This document shows, in pieces, positions 1 through 10,796 of a stretch of DNA of 64,000 nt. Position 1 is the stretch's first letter; every line of letters begins with the position of its first letter. This stretch comes from Grammothele lineata (Eukaryota; Basidiomycota; Agaricomycetes; Polyporales; Polyporaceae). Below the pieces are notes generated by a model. That model was not told the origin of the DNA and made no database searches. It saw only the letters and a program-made list of their open reading frames with translations. The stretch covers positions 1 to 64,000 of the forward strand of contig NDFF03000155.1 in NCBI GenBank assembly GCA_002150815.3, given 5' to 3'. The translations under genes and the position numbers were made by a program.

Positions 1-1547
1 CCCCCCCCCCCCCCCCGTCCAGGACCTCCTCTTCGAATTCCTCAGGCTCGTCGAACAAGTGGAAGTTTATGCATACGATACTGTACTGAACGCCCCCCTC
101 CTCCACCCTAGTAACCCCCCAGACACCCCTCGCGCTGCGCTTTGCTTTCAGTGTCACCACCGCACACCGCACACCGCACAACGGCGCCCCGGCATGAAAC
201 CCTGACGCATCAACCATTATGTTCATTGCTACCGTATCGCATATCGCAGCACAGACCCCCCCAAGCCACCCGCGTCGTCGGCGCGCCCGCGGAGCGCAGG
301 AAGGTGAACGTTGAACGTTGGAGTTTAGAGTCGGGCTGCGCACTGAGGCTGCGGGGGGTGGCGTACTATCACATCCTAGGCAGGAACTTGAGGAGGCAAT
401 GGGCATTGCACGATGCGCCCTGGCGCTGTGCACATACTTAGGTGTAGATGTGTGTCTCGTGGCTGGCGCGGCGCGTGGGCTCAGATTTAGAGAACGTCAA
501 CTTCGTCGGGCCGGGATTCTGTTTAGCTGCTAGCTGCGTGGTCCCCGGGGCGTCATGCGTAGAATCCAGCGCGTCGTGCCGTAATTATGAGCGGGGAGCT
601 ACTGTGTATGTAGTACTCGCGCATACGCACTATGGTAATACTGCGCCACGACGTTCAAAAGGACGAGCACCCAGCACTCGACGTTCGACCACAAAGGCAC
701 AATGATGTGTACCCCTTCCGTGATGCAGATGCTGGGTGCAGTTACAGAGTGGCTGTAACATCAAACCCGTCGAAGCTGTCCTCCTCCAAGTTCCAACACT
801 CCAAGCGGGGCAGATCACCCCGGGTGCACGTGGGCGCGCGTCGCAGGATATGCACTGCAGCGCCGCGCGGCCAATCATCCGGCGCGAGAGCTGGCACAAG
901 ACCTGCAGGGCCCGCAAGACACCCGTGACTGAGCACCGGTCGGGTTATGACGTGGCGAGAGGGCGCTGGGGAGACAGACAGACAGACAGACGGCGGGGGA
1001 ATCGTACGCGTACACCGACGGTTCGTGGCATAAATCAAGTATATATCCGACTGACCGAGCGCAGTAGTAGGATGAAGGACGGGACCGAAGGGGGAGGGGG
1101 GTTCGGTGTGGGGGGCTGCGACTAGGAGGAGTTCGGTACGAGGAAGAGGTATGTGGGATGGGGGGCGCGAGGACGAGCGCTGGGTGTCGGACGGTTGGGG
1201 GAGCGACAAGCGTCTGTTTCAGCCTACTACGGAGAAGACCTGAGTGAGGAGGAGGGAGGGGGAGATAAACGAGCGACAGCGGGTTACGGAAGGGGTATAA
1301 GGTAGGCAAAGAGAAGAAGAGGGGGCGGACTGAACAACGGCGACAACGGGACTGAGCAATAATGATGCGGGACACGAGGGGAGCGTCAAGTGAGAAAGAC
1401 CGGGGCCGGACCGGAGCCGAACCGAACCTGGGAGGTATGGACATGGTATGGACACACGATTTCGTCTACCACCAATGTGGAGTGGGGACCCGAGCGCATA
1501 GATACATAGGTCGCGACCTCGGAAAACCTGTATGATAGAGGCAGGCG
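1..1547. other. Left-edge region without a supported gene
   Basis: The window opens with a run of 16 C, which may be a contig or gap edge. In the frame starting at base 17 there are 63 open codons to a TGA at 203-205, rich in Leu, Val and Glu at first. This could be the tail of a gene entering from the left, but it is too short to support. A short GACA run lies near 973-990. The rest is purine-rich on the plus strand with no coding signature I trust. Confidence 0.5.
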
Positions 1548-2866
1548 TCACAGCCGGTGTCCGGGCACGGCCCAGAAGATCATCGTGAGCGCGACGGAGC
1601 ACGCCGCTACCAGCACGGACACCCAAACCGCGCGCCCAAGGAGGAGCTTCTTGACGTACGGCTCGCGGATGTGCAGCGTGCGGAAGGGCGTCGACTCGGA
1701 CTGGCCGAAGAAGACGAGCACCGGATCGAGCTCGTACTGGTGCGAGATGAGGAAGAGGATGGCGATCGTGTATGGGAGGAAGAGCTGTGGTGTGGTGGAG
1801 TTAGGTAGTGGGCTCGGAGACTGAGGGGAGACTCACGAAGAATCGCTTGGACTTGGGCTGCACATCCAGGAAGATGAGCGAGAAGCCCGTCGCCAGCCCG
1901 ATCCACAGGATGACCAGGCCCGCAATCAGGCGCACGAGCGACGACACCGGCGCGAGGTTCCCGAACGCCTTGGCGCGAAGGAAACGGGGGAACGCGTCCT
2001 GCTCCATCGCCCGGTAGCAGTACTCCTTCTGCGCGTGGAACATGTCCGGGATCTGCGCCATAATCGCGCCCTCCGCGTGCGACTTGGGCTCGTGGCTGCT
2101 GCTCAGAGGGAACGAGTGGATCCGCAACGCCGGAGGCAGGTAAATCTCGTGGCTCTCGTTCGAGCCCGGGGTCGTTCCTGCTGGCGAGAGGTAGCGGTAG
2201 TAGATACGCTCCGCCGACGCGATCAGGTCCTGGCGGGTGATAGCCTGGGAGCGGGGGATGATCGTCGGGGCACGGGATGCGCGCTTGAACAGCGTGGGGG
2301 TGCGCCCGGAGAGCGAGAAGGGCGTCGTCGAGCGAGGGGGCTCCGTTGTGCCCACCGCGGTCTGCCCTGGGGAGACAGAGGTGATGCGTGGACTGGGGCT
2401 TCGGGCGGCCTTCTCCTCGCCCGCCGCGGCGAGGTTCTGCCTGTCCTGGTCCGAAAGCATTTCCCCCGTGCTCGCCGTGCTCCGCTTCGTGCCTGTATGC
2501 GGGTTGAGACCCACCACTGTGCCGTAAATCGACCCCCGCCTGCGCGCATAGTCCCAGTACTCCGGCCAGTCCTCCCGGATCGTCCGCCCCGACTTGCGCA
2601 CGTCCTTGAAGTAGGCCCGGCAGAGGTTCTCGTGCTGCTGCACGTCGAGCCAAAAGTCTAGAATATCTTCTGCGCCTTCACGTTGCAGGAAAAGACTGTG
2701 GAGCGGGATTGAGGGATCAAACTCGTTGTAGCAGCCTGGCAACATACTAGAACATGAAGAGATCCACGGGCGGGCGGGTACGTCGCGACAGGACCTCGGT
2801 AAAGGTGGGGAGGCGGTTCTTACGGTCCTTGGCCCAGTCATCTTGACGGCGTTGCTCGTCGTCCAT
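1548..2866 (-). CDS. RAX1: RAX1-like RGS-domain membrane protein
   Basis: Three exons (2866-2748, 2695-1837, 1784-1548) splice into 404 aa; both introns are GT-AG and all phases close. The N-terminus carries a split RGS domain: a TFTEVLSRR segment, then the first intron, then LFLQREGAEDILDFWLD and QQHENLCRAYFKD. A Ser/Pro-rich linker follows (about residues 130-210), then a second RGS half containing MFHAQKEYCYRAMEQDAFPRF. The C-terminus has about three membrane segments (LIAGLVILWIGLATGFSLIF, PYTIAILFLI, VSVLVAACSVALTMIFWAV). In yeast, Rax1 marks bud sites and sits in the plasma membrane; a polarity role here is inferred. The start is the first ATG before the conserved block. It is divergent from MED8 across a 340-bp intergenic region. 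Domain order and length fit the family. Confidence 0.8.
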
Positions 2867-3206
2867 GGCGTCGTAAGAGGGAACAGGGAAGAGAAGAAGC
2901 GCCAGCCGCCACGGACAACGCGGTCGTCGCGTTCAACAACACCGCGATTTCTCACAGGAAAAGTAGTTACCACGCCTCTTTCGGGGCTTACCCGCGCATA
3001 AATCGCATTCGAACGCCACTTATCGTACCATAATAACGTTTTCAACCTCGTTCGACCTTGCGTGTAATCTCGTGTTCATCTCCTTCGGCGTCGTCCCGAC
3101 CATCCCAACTGCTCTGTTATTCATAGCCATTACATTCCCCCGTTTCTAGTGATATCTTCACTACCTGCTTGAACAACGAGATCGCTTTCTTGTCAAACGA
3201 CCCAAC

Positions 3207-4028
3207 ATGAACTCCATCCTGCAAGGTGGCGCGCCGCCCTCTGGCGACATCTCTAGTCTCCCATTCGACCTGCAAAACCTACCAGTAGCGCAGCTAGAGT
3301 CCCTCAGATTCAAGGCAAACCAGATCATTGAATCCATGAACCTCTTACGCCAGACCATCGAGATGGGCGGCCAGAACGTCATGCCCGCCTGGCCCGACAT
3401 CCTCTCCAAATACAACATCCTCCTGTCCCAGTCCCACAACCTCTCCATGTCCCTCCAAGGCAACCTTCAACCCGGAGCGGCGACGCAAGGGAGCCCATAT
3501 GAGAAGATCGCGCTGTACCCTCGTGTGCCCCTCACCGATACGCAGCTCGACGGCGAGCTGATTCCGCTCCTTCGCAACCAGCAAACAACCGACGTCCTCC
3601 GCGCCGAGAACGACACTGTCCGCCATCTCGCGGAGCATATGGAGACCAAAGGCTCTCTCGGTGTTCTAGGACACGCCCCGCGTCCCGGCGGGCGACATCC
3701 GGAGTACGAGGACGTCCTCCGGGAGTGCGAACAGATCCGTGTCGAACATGACCTCCGCGTCGAGCGCGCCACACGCGCCGTCATGCTCCTCCGGGACAAA
3801 TACGACTGGAAGGCACGAGTTGCGGTTGACCAGGAGGAGCCCGAGGAGTTGGACTGGGATCCCCGGTACCCCAACGGTGTGCCTCCGCCACGCAGCGAGG
3901 ACAGCATGGATACGCCGAGCGGTGGGCAGAGCAACGACAGCGAGGAGGAGGAAGAGTTGGAGGAGGTCCTTGGAAACGGTGATAACTCTCCAGACGGTAC
4001 GCCTGCTCCTGCGACGCCGACCGCCTGA
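3207..4028 (+). CDS. MED8: Mediator complex subunit 8
   Basis: Single exon, 273 aa. The N-terminal half has the MED8 pattern: a short segment choosing Leu/Phe contacts (LPVAQLESLRFKANQI), then a long helix (about residues 30-80) with the W-P-x-I-L-S-K-Y-N-x-L-L-S-Q motif, then a region with YPRVPLTDTQLDGELIPLLR, where this family keeps a Tyr-Pro and hydrophobic staple. The last 60 residues are acidic (DSEEEEELEEVLG), which is common in fungal MED8. It acts in the Mediator head module, linking transcription factors to RNA polymerase II. The ATG lies 340 bp from the divergent RAX1-like start, so the two probably share a promoter region. The next gene starts 99 bases after this stop, on the same strand. 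Confidence 0.8.
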   Translation: MNSILQGGAPPSGDISSLPFDLQNLPVAQLESLRFKANQIIESMNLLRQTIEMGGQNVMPAWPDILSKYNILLSQSHNLSMSLQGNLQPGAATQGSPYEKIALYPRVPLTDTQLDGELIPLLRNQQTTDVLRAENDTVRHLAEHMETKGSLGVLGHAPRPGGRHPEYEDVLRECEQIRVEHDLRVERATRAVMLLRDKYDWKARVAVDQEEPEELDWDPRYPNGVPPPRSEDSMDTPSGGQSNDSEEEEELEEVLGNGDNSPDGTPAPATPTA

Positions 4029-4127
4029 ATGTATGCGCCTCCTCGACGGACGGGACGGCGGCCCGAGGGAGCCGCTCGCCTCTTTGGTGGAGTGGCTGCT
4101 TCAGCCTCCCTCATCTAAGCGGCCACG

Positions 4128-5185
4128 ATGGTCGAAGTCACCGCAGAAGAAGCCAAGCGGATTGTCGAAAAATATCGGGGTGGATCGGTGGGCATCGAAG
4201 AGGTCAAGCGGGCCAAACTGGGAGACTTCGAGTGAGCGTCGCTTCTCATTCTTTCGTGACCAAAATGCTAATATACCGCAGTGTCTTTACGTCCACGACG
4301 ACTTATTCCATCCGCCTCGACGACGGCACATCCTACCTTCTCAAAGCCGCCCCTACCGTCTCCACTTCCTCGGTGCCGTACTCGACCAACAGCCTCGCAA
4401 CTGAGCAGGCGCTCCTCAGTCTCATCTCCTCGCAGACCGACATCCCGGTTCCAACAGTACACACTCTAGACACCTCCAGTACCGTCGTTCCATATTCCTA
4501 TCTCCTTCTCTCCCATCCACGCGGCATTCCTCTGTCCCTCGCACACGCCTCCGGCAAGTTGTCCGAGCGGCAGCTCGCCCTTCTCAGTCTACGCACCGGC
4601 GCATACCTCAAGCTCCTCCATTCCCGCGTCCAAAACGACTGGTTCGGTCTGCCCCACCAAGAGAAGGACGAGCTCTACAGTTGGCAAGAGGCGTTCACAC
4701 CCCTACTCGAGGGGCTTCTCGAGGAGGCCGAGGCCGCCGACGTCGCGCTGCCCTATGCGGTCCTCCGGCTGTGTCTTTCGCGCGCGATCGGCTTCTTCCT
4801 CTTCGACGACTGCGAGGTGCCCTCGCTCGTGTCCTTCACCGCGGACGAGTCCTCGACGTTCGTCGACCTCGACCTCGAAACGGGTCTGGACCCCGACGCG
4901 GAGGTGGCGGTGACGGCGTTCGCGAGCGTGGACCACGCGCTGTGGGGTGACCCGCTCCTCGAGACGATGTTCCTCGACCCGGACGCGGCGTTCGTCGAGG
5001 GTTACGGCGGGCCGCTCGTGTTGTTCGCGCGGCAGAAGACGAAAAGGCTGTGGTACACGCTTTTCCTCGCGCTCGTGGTGCTCGTGCAGGCGAAGAGGCT
5101 CGGGATGGAGGGAGAGAAGGTCGAATGGGCACGTGAGATGGCGGGGAAGTGTGCGGTCGCGCTCAAGGACGCGCCATGCTATTGA
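4128..5185 (+). CDS. APH-family kinase-like protein, catalytic loop lost
   Basis: Two exons (4128-4231, 4282-5185) splice into 335 aa across a 50-bp intron with a TGCTAATA branch site. The N-lobe is recognisable: a Phe-Thr-Ser beta hairpin, then YSIRLDDGTSYLLKAAP with the ATP-anchoring Lys, then EQALLSLI and PVPTVHTLD. A YLLLSHPRGIPLS hinge and a helix ending in YLKLLHS follow, as in aminoglycoside-phosphotransferase folds. The C-lobe keeps VDHALWGDPLLE, which matches the conserved WE-ALWGDPL element. Where the family has HGDLHPxN, this protein reads FDDCEVPSLVSF, so the catalytic Asp and the metal-binding Asn are not visible. A pseudokinase is the simplest reading. The substrate is unknown. 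It lies close behind MED8 on the same strand. Confidence 0.65.
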
Positions 5186-5612
5186 CGATACCTGCAAGGT
5201 CTCACTGTCGTTAGGTCATGAACATTCGTAACGATTTCGTCTGTCATCTCGTAGTCTCGTAACCAGCCGCCTTGGTACGGGGAGAGTGGAATCATCGCAC
5301 CGTACTCGCCTACCCAAGCTGTTCCTCCACGCAAAACCCATCCCACCCCTCTCAAATTCCATATGCGTGAACTATAGTATCGCGGTGCTGGAGCTCTGGA
5401 GGCTGGTCACGAGTCTAGTCATCTCGGCCGCATCGCGATCCCTACGCAGTATACAAGCACGAAACGGTCAAAAGCGATATGATACTACACATTACTGGCC
5501 ATTGCCCTTCCAATCTGTATGACGGACATCGTAGCCCCTATACGCACGCAGAGCCATTATCGATTATTGTACGGCTATCACGAGTCACAAAGTCATACAG
5601 AGTTCTCAAACA
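5186..5612. other. Intergenic region, convergent genes
   Basis: This stretch holds the 3' ends of the APH-like gene (+) and the kinase-like gene (-). No coding signal is seen. Bases near 5550-5612 reappear in altered form near 27240-27320, so the duplication of the kinase-like gene included its 3' flank. Confidence 0.6.
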
Positions 5613-7822
5613 CTACCTACCGCCTGTTAATTCCTCCAAAAAGTGCAGGTCGTGCGCCTGCTCGATCTCCTCTCCCCGCCGCACTCCCGAGTGCCATCCG
5701 ATGTCCATGTTACCTACCGAGATATCTCTCGGATAACGCGCCGTCCCGGCCTTCCCGCACCAGTCAAAGTCGATCAAAAACAGCCCGTCCCCGACGAGCA
5801 GGATGTTCGGCGCACGAAGGTCCCCAAACGCCCACCCGCGCTCGTGCAGCAGCTCAACCGCCTTCCGTAGCGACTTGGCGCGCGTCGCGTTCAAGGGGAT
5901 CTCGAATCCCGACAACTGCTTCGCACCCTTGACATAGTCCATGACCACCACCCACATCTGCACGTCCTCCTCGAACTCGCAGTACCACAGCTTCGGCGCG
6001 AGCCCGGCCTCCGCGAGCAGTGCATGCGCATCGCCGTTGTACGAGTACGCGAACTTGACGACCACCTTGACATTCTTTATGTTCGAGTCCGACTTGTCGA
6101 AGGTCGCGTCCGCTAGGAAGATCGATTTCGTCACCCATTCCTCGTCTAGCCGTCCAGTGTACACCAGCCGGGCAGCCGAACCGTCTCTGGCCAGGAACTC
6201 GGTGAAGTGAGGTCCGATGAAACGGCGTTGCGGAGTGCCATTACGGGCCCAGTCAGACATAAAGCGACCCCGCCAAGCAGAGGCCACGAACATCGAAGAC
6301 GCGTCGAAGGGCGGTGGCGTTGGGGCCAGCGAGCGAATCAGGTCTTCATAGTACTTTGTCAGGTCCGCGATGCATTCCCTTGACGCGCGAAACAGTCGTC
6401 CGACGCGGTACGTCGCGTCATCGAGCTGAGAGCGTCCCAGTGCTAGACCCAGACCAGGGCGAGGTATGACTGAGATGTAGTCCGTCAGCGGCTGCACGAC
6501 AAACCGGTCCGCGAAGACCGCCCCGAGCACTTGGATGTTCGAACCGGCAATGGCGAGGAGGAGGGCGGGGCAGCAGCTCGCTGCACGGATGTGCCGGACC
6601 TGGCAGGACGATCGTGACTGATATTGCAAACGACATCATGGACGAGTCACGACAACACACCTCTTCAGACGAGCACTCCCTCACGTAGGCGCACTCGAGC
6701 TCGGCGGCCGGGTCCGATGATTCTTCCCCAATCTCGTTCCTCACCTCCGTTAACGCGATGATGGGTTGAAGCCCGTGCGAGTATACCTTTACGACCCCAT
6801 CGGGTTCGCAATCGCGGAGGATTAACGACGTGAGTATGCCAGGATGGACAACAGCCTCCAGGATCTTCATTGCACCGATTCGTTCGGATTTCGATGGATA
6901 TTAGCCAATGGCGTCAGAGACAAAAGTCGCCGCATCCTCGAGCTCATCTAGTGTGAGTGCTAGGTCTTCTTGAGACATTGTCCGGATGAACCTCGCAAAT
7001 GCTCGATGGTAGACCGTGATGGGCAACGCGCCGAGGGTTGCGGGTCGATAGTTGTAGACAGCATCGAGGCGGCCTTCCTGTTGAGTCGCAAGCCGGCCCG
7101 AGAGCTTCGCTTCAGAAGAGGGACTGTCACGTCGGCGAGCGGCGGTGGCGATCTTCTTTCTATCTGGGATGACACATTCGAGACATGGTGGGCATCGATG
7201 AATACGGAACGATGGGGAATGGAAACTCACTTGCTTGAGTCTCAGCTTGGCAACCTTCTGATATTGTTCGTAGCCTTCGTTGTAAAGCGGAGGGCGGGCG
7301 AGGTGCTAGGATAGGTGGCATGGGCGATGGTGCAAGAAGCTAAAATGTGTAAACTCACCCAATACGGCTATCAAGCTGTCCTCTCGACCTTGTATTCTTG
7401 CCAATGGGTAATCTAGGACGAAATATGTCGCATTTTCATCCAGGAACTCTCTGCTAATCTGGCTGTATGCGCTCTTGCGTGCGTTATAGATCCGAGAGGA
7501 AGGTACGGGCATATTCTGGAGTATCTACGAGGACAGTGAATGGCAGACAACGCGTGCGATGGCGAATCAGCCCCACCTCGTACACCAAAACCCGAAAGCC
7601 CTCGTCTTGATTGTAGCCTTGGATTTGAAGCGTTTTGGCAAAATTTGGATCATCTTTAGCTTGTTCCTCAACAACACGAGCTAAGTCGGATACGCAGGCA
7701 GTGTCGTAGTCAGGAGGAAATCGATAATAGGCATGCATCAGGTAACGATAGCTGGCAGATGAGGATTGAACGTCGTGGGCAGCCGGAGCGAAGAGAACGG
7801 GGATCTTAACACCATCGAACAT
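5613..7822 (-). pseudogene. Polyporales kinase-like gene, probably inactivated
   Basis: Five exon blocks are recognisable (7822-7577, 7524-7359, 7305-7231, 7077-6661, 6599-5613). The product is a fungal kinase-like protein with a long N-terminal part holding NATYFVLDYPLA, LYNEGYEQYQKVA, YNYRPATLGALP and GLQPIIALTEVRNEIG, followed by a membrane-like SCCPALLLAIAG segment. The C-terminal kinase lobe has GWAFGDLRAPNIL (a catalytic-loop D and N) and LFLIDFDWCG (DFD in place of DFG). Two lesions are visible. An in-frame TAA at 6903-6901 interrupts the fourth block. The second block ends in phase 1, while the third reads well only in phase 0, which suggests a 1-base indel. The last exon is fully open. 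Either lesion could be explained by an unusual splice that I did not find, so I call it a probable pseudogene. The family function is unknown. Confidence 0.6.
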
Positions 7823-8349
7823 AGCGTGGACATAAGGTAATGGACGAGAGGTCGATTTCGAGTGAAGCCGAGATGATGTTCACGGAAAGTGGATGCAACA
7901 CGACTTCAAAGTGACTCACGAGTGTAGGCGAGTACTAGAAGCGCCGATCTGTTCAGGGACAAAACGGTACCTCAGGACTGTAAGTGTTGCGGTCTTGCTC
8001 AGCCGTTCTATCATCTATGTAGCTCGTACCCTATTACTGCAGAAAACACTGGCCGTGGGATGCAAGTTGATTACGAGAATAAGTGTTGTGGTTTCAATGC
8101 TTTCCCAGTCTAGCTGCGATCTGTCGCAGTATACGGGGCCAAATATGAACGTTAACTCAGTATACCTGTTACCTGTTCAGAATCGTTCTGAAATATGTAT
8201 ACGGAAGTATGCTTCCGCTCATGGAGACGAATAGGTTGTGCATTTACACGGAACGAACGGAACGAGACAGGAAAGAGTATCAGAAACATCCGGGACCTCC
8301 ACGGTGCATCAAAGTTCTCCAGGACTATCTACACAGTACTAAATCACGC
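7823..8349. other. Upstream region of the kinase-like gene
   Basis: No supported gene. This is AT-richer than its surroundings and lies between the kinase-like start and the 3' end of the protease gene, both on the minus strand. It should hold the promoter of the former and the terminator of the latter. Confidence 0.5.
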
Positions 8350-10391
8350 CTACAGAAGCCACAACCCAATAAGCAGAGATACAATGAGAAGATGTAGCCA
8401 GTACGCTGATGCAAAAGGTACGCTCAGGGATGCCCCACTTGAAGGTACATGTGCAGCTAGGGACGCATTGGCGGCGTTCGCGTGGTCACGGAGTGTCAGC
8501 GGAGGTGCCACTATATAGCACCATTTAGTCCCTAAGTTGGGAAAGGAGACGAAGCAAGAAACGTACACGGATAAAGTGTCTCACGTAACGCTGTTGCTGC
8601 TGTCATCTTCTCTAACAGCGCGCTGTTCTCAGAAATCGCTGCGGGATTTGTCGAGAGGAAGCCGACGCGGGGCGGGTCGCGCGAGGGGTGTGTGATGTTG
8701 CCGTAGTGGAACGCAGCAAGAGTCCTAGGGCACACGTCAGCGGAGCCCAAGTCCGGGGCGTTCGGTATTAGACAGCGACTCACGACTTCAGGAAAGGGAT
8801 GCCAAGGCTCCAGCTGTACAGAAAGCCGCCATGGTCTGGGGGATCGGTTGCCATGAGCGCCGGCGCGCACTGAGATCCGGACGAGTCGCCCGGGATTGGG
8901 TGCGCGAAGTCGCGGGGGTCGACAGGAAAGAGGGCGCCGCCGATGAGGAAGGAGAGGTTATGTCTTGCGGCGCAGTCAAAGATAGAACCGCCAGCGAGGG
9001 CAACAATGTGCGCGATTACGTCTTGAGGACCGCGGATGAGCGAGTTCCCCTGAAAGTGAAAGATGTGCATAAACAATGGATCGTGTTGCACATGAACGGA
9101 GAGCCTCGGAAGATCAGGCACGAACCGTGTCGACCAGCACCGAGAGGGAGACGGAGGGAGGCGAGAGCGACGAGCGGGGAAGCCTCACGCCGTTGAAGTA
9201 CACGTCATCGAGGGACACCTCCCAAACGAGAGGGTAGACCTGAATGTTCGGTATGAGAGACTTTTCCTCGGTTGATCCACAAGGCACGTACCTCTCCAGG
9301 CGCATCTGAGGATGGAGGCAAGCCGCCCTCGTTTGCTTTGTAGCGACGGACTGGAACCCAGGTAAGTTCGTCCTCCGTCAGACCGAAGGGAAATGCCCCA
9401 AGGGATAAAGTTCCAGCATTGTTACTAAGCGTGTGTGTCTCGCGTTGAAGGGAGGTCACCAGTAGCGGCCGTGAGAGCATGCCAAGTGCCACGAGCCTAG
9501 TCACAAGAGGGCCGAGAGTAGGGAACGAAGCCGTCGGAGACATTAGGAGTGGTTGAGGTGCGCTGGGGGTATTGGGTGTAGGAGCCACAGCGTCGTACAA
9601 GAAGTCGAAAGAAGGAAAGGAGCGCACACGATAATCCCAGCCGTCGCGCGCATCAGGGTCCAAGTCGTCAACAGACCGTCCAGGAAGCGGCATTGACATA
9701 GCTGATCCTTTCATCTTTTGAGCAGCCAGCTGACGCCAGATGACGCTGACGGGAGGAAACCCAAGTCCAAGGATCCCGGCTGAACCCGCGTTGAGGACAG
9801 TTGTGTTGGTGTTGGTGATCGCAGCGAAGTATTGGTCCGCGACCACAAGTCCCGCCAGGCGGACAGTATCGCTCCCGATGGGTCCAAATGCATGGGTTCC
9901 GGTACGCGAGTCGCCGTAGAACAGCCGGACGTCTTGACCTGCGAGCGTGAGGGAGGCCTGAGAGTAGAGGGGGACACTGATCGGTGGAGCCATATCCAGT
10001 GCGCACTTGTCTTTGCAGTCGTTCGAGATGACCCATAAGTCGGCGGAACCCGTGTCTTCACCATCGTTTGCAAGTTACGCACGTTGATGCGAGAAATGAT
10101 ATACTCACCGAGCACGAGAGGCGTGACGGTGTCGCCCACTTGGACGAAAACATTGTAGGTGCTGTGTACAAAAATCAAAGATGAGGAGACGGCTCGCGCC
10201 GAAGGGCTTGTCACTCACGAATCCGATGCGCCATCAAGCTCTATGTCCACGCTTTCTCCATCGCGCCTCCAGTTCTTGCGCGATCCCAAATGAACAGGTA
10301 GGTGTATGCCCTCGGAGGCGTGGGTCGCGTGAACGGATACAGAGAGCAAGACGATGAAGAGAGTTGTCGCCTGAGCTCGAAGCCGCCACAT
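8350..10391 (-). CDS. Pepsin-like aspartic protease (family A1), secreted and probably membrane-anchored
   Basis: Seven exons (10391-10219, 10161-10109, 10055-9292, 9239-9126, 9049-8784, 8724-8567, 8531-8350) splice into 569 aa with every phase closing. The protein starts with a signal peptide (residues 1-24, core TTLFIVLLSVSV). The first catalytic motif is VLDTGSADLWV, formed across an exon junction, and the second is LVDTGNSLIRGP, also split by an intron. The YGDSRTG flap region and GILGLGFP are typical of family A1. The C-terminus is a Ser/Ala-rich stretch followed by a hydrophobic tail (WLHLLIVSLLIGLWLL), suggesting a GPI or membrane anchor as in yapsin-like proteases. It would cleave extracellular or cell-wall proteins at acid pH. 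The start ATG is the only one giving the signal peptide. The last intron uses GTACGT; using the GT two bases upstream would lose the tail. Confidence 0.88.
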
Positions 10392-10796
10392 CCTTCATGT
10401 AGTCCAGTTCTGCAAGACAGCCAGTGCAAGACAGAGTCAAATCGATGAGTTTGGATCAAAACTAGCCAGCCTACGGACACAAGATTCGAGATAGAGATGG
10501 GTGGCGGAAGCAAGGAACGAACGGCAAGGGTTCCCGGTCAGCGCGGAACTCGCCTCCCTACGTTGGGGTGATGTGTCAGGTGGTAGAGAACTGAACTTCG
10601 GGTTCGACTCCGGCATAGGGTAGTTTGACATTAATTTCTGCGAAATGGTTTCGCATCGGTACATGTATAGTATGAAGAGATACATGCAGAGAGCGGATCA
10701 AAGCGTACAGCGCATACGCAGCATCGCTACACTAAGAGAGCGAAGGGGAAGCTACAAGAAGTTGACAACTACGCGTCCAACAGTCTGTCACAAGCA
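10392..10796. other. Intergenic region
   Basis: No gene seen. It contains the protease promoter and the metacaspase 3' flank. A GGTTCGACTCC string near 10600 resembles a tRNA B box but has no matching A box at the right distance (see rejected items). Confidence 0.5.

Noticed and set aside
1..16. Run of 16 C as a possible telomere
   Set aside because: It lacks the TTAGGG/CCCTAA pattern; more likely a homopolymer at a contig or gap edge.
10570..10612. tRNA-like element with GGTAGAG and GGTTCGACTCC
   Set aside because: The two boxes are only about 20 bases apart, leaving no room for an anticodon arm, and the acceptor ends do not pair.
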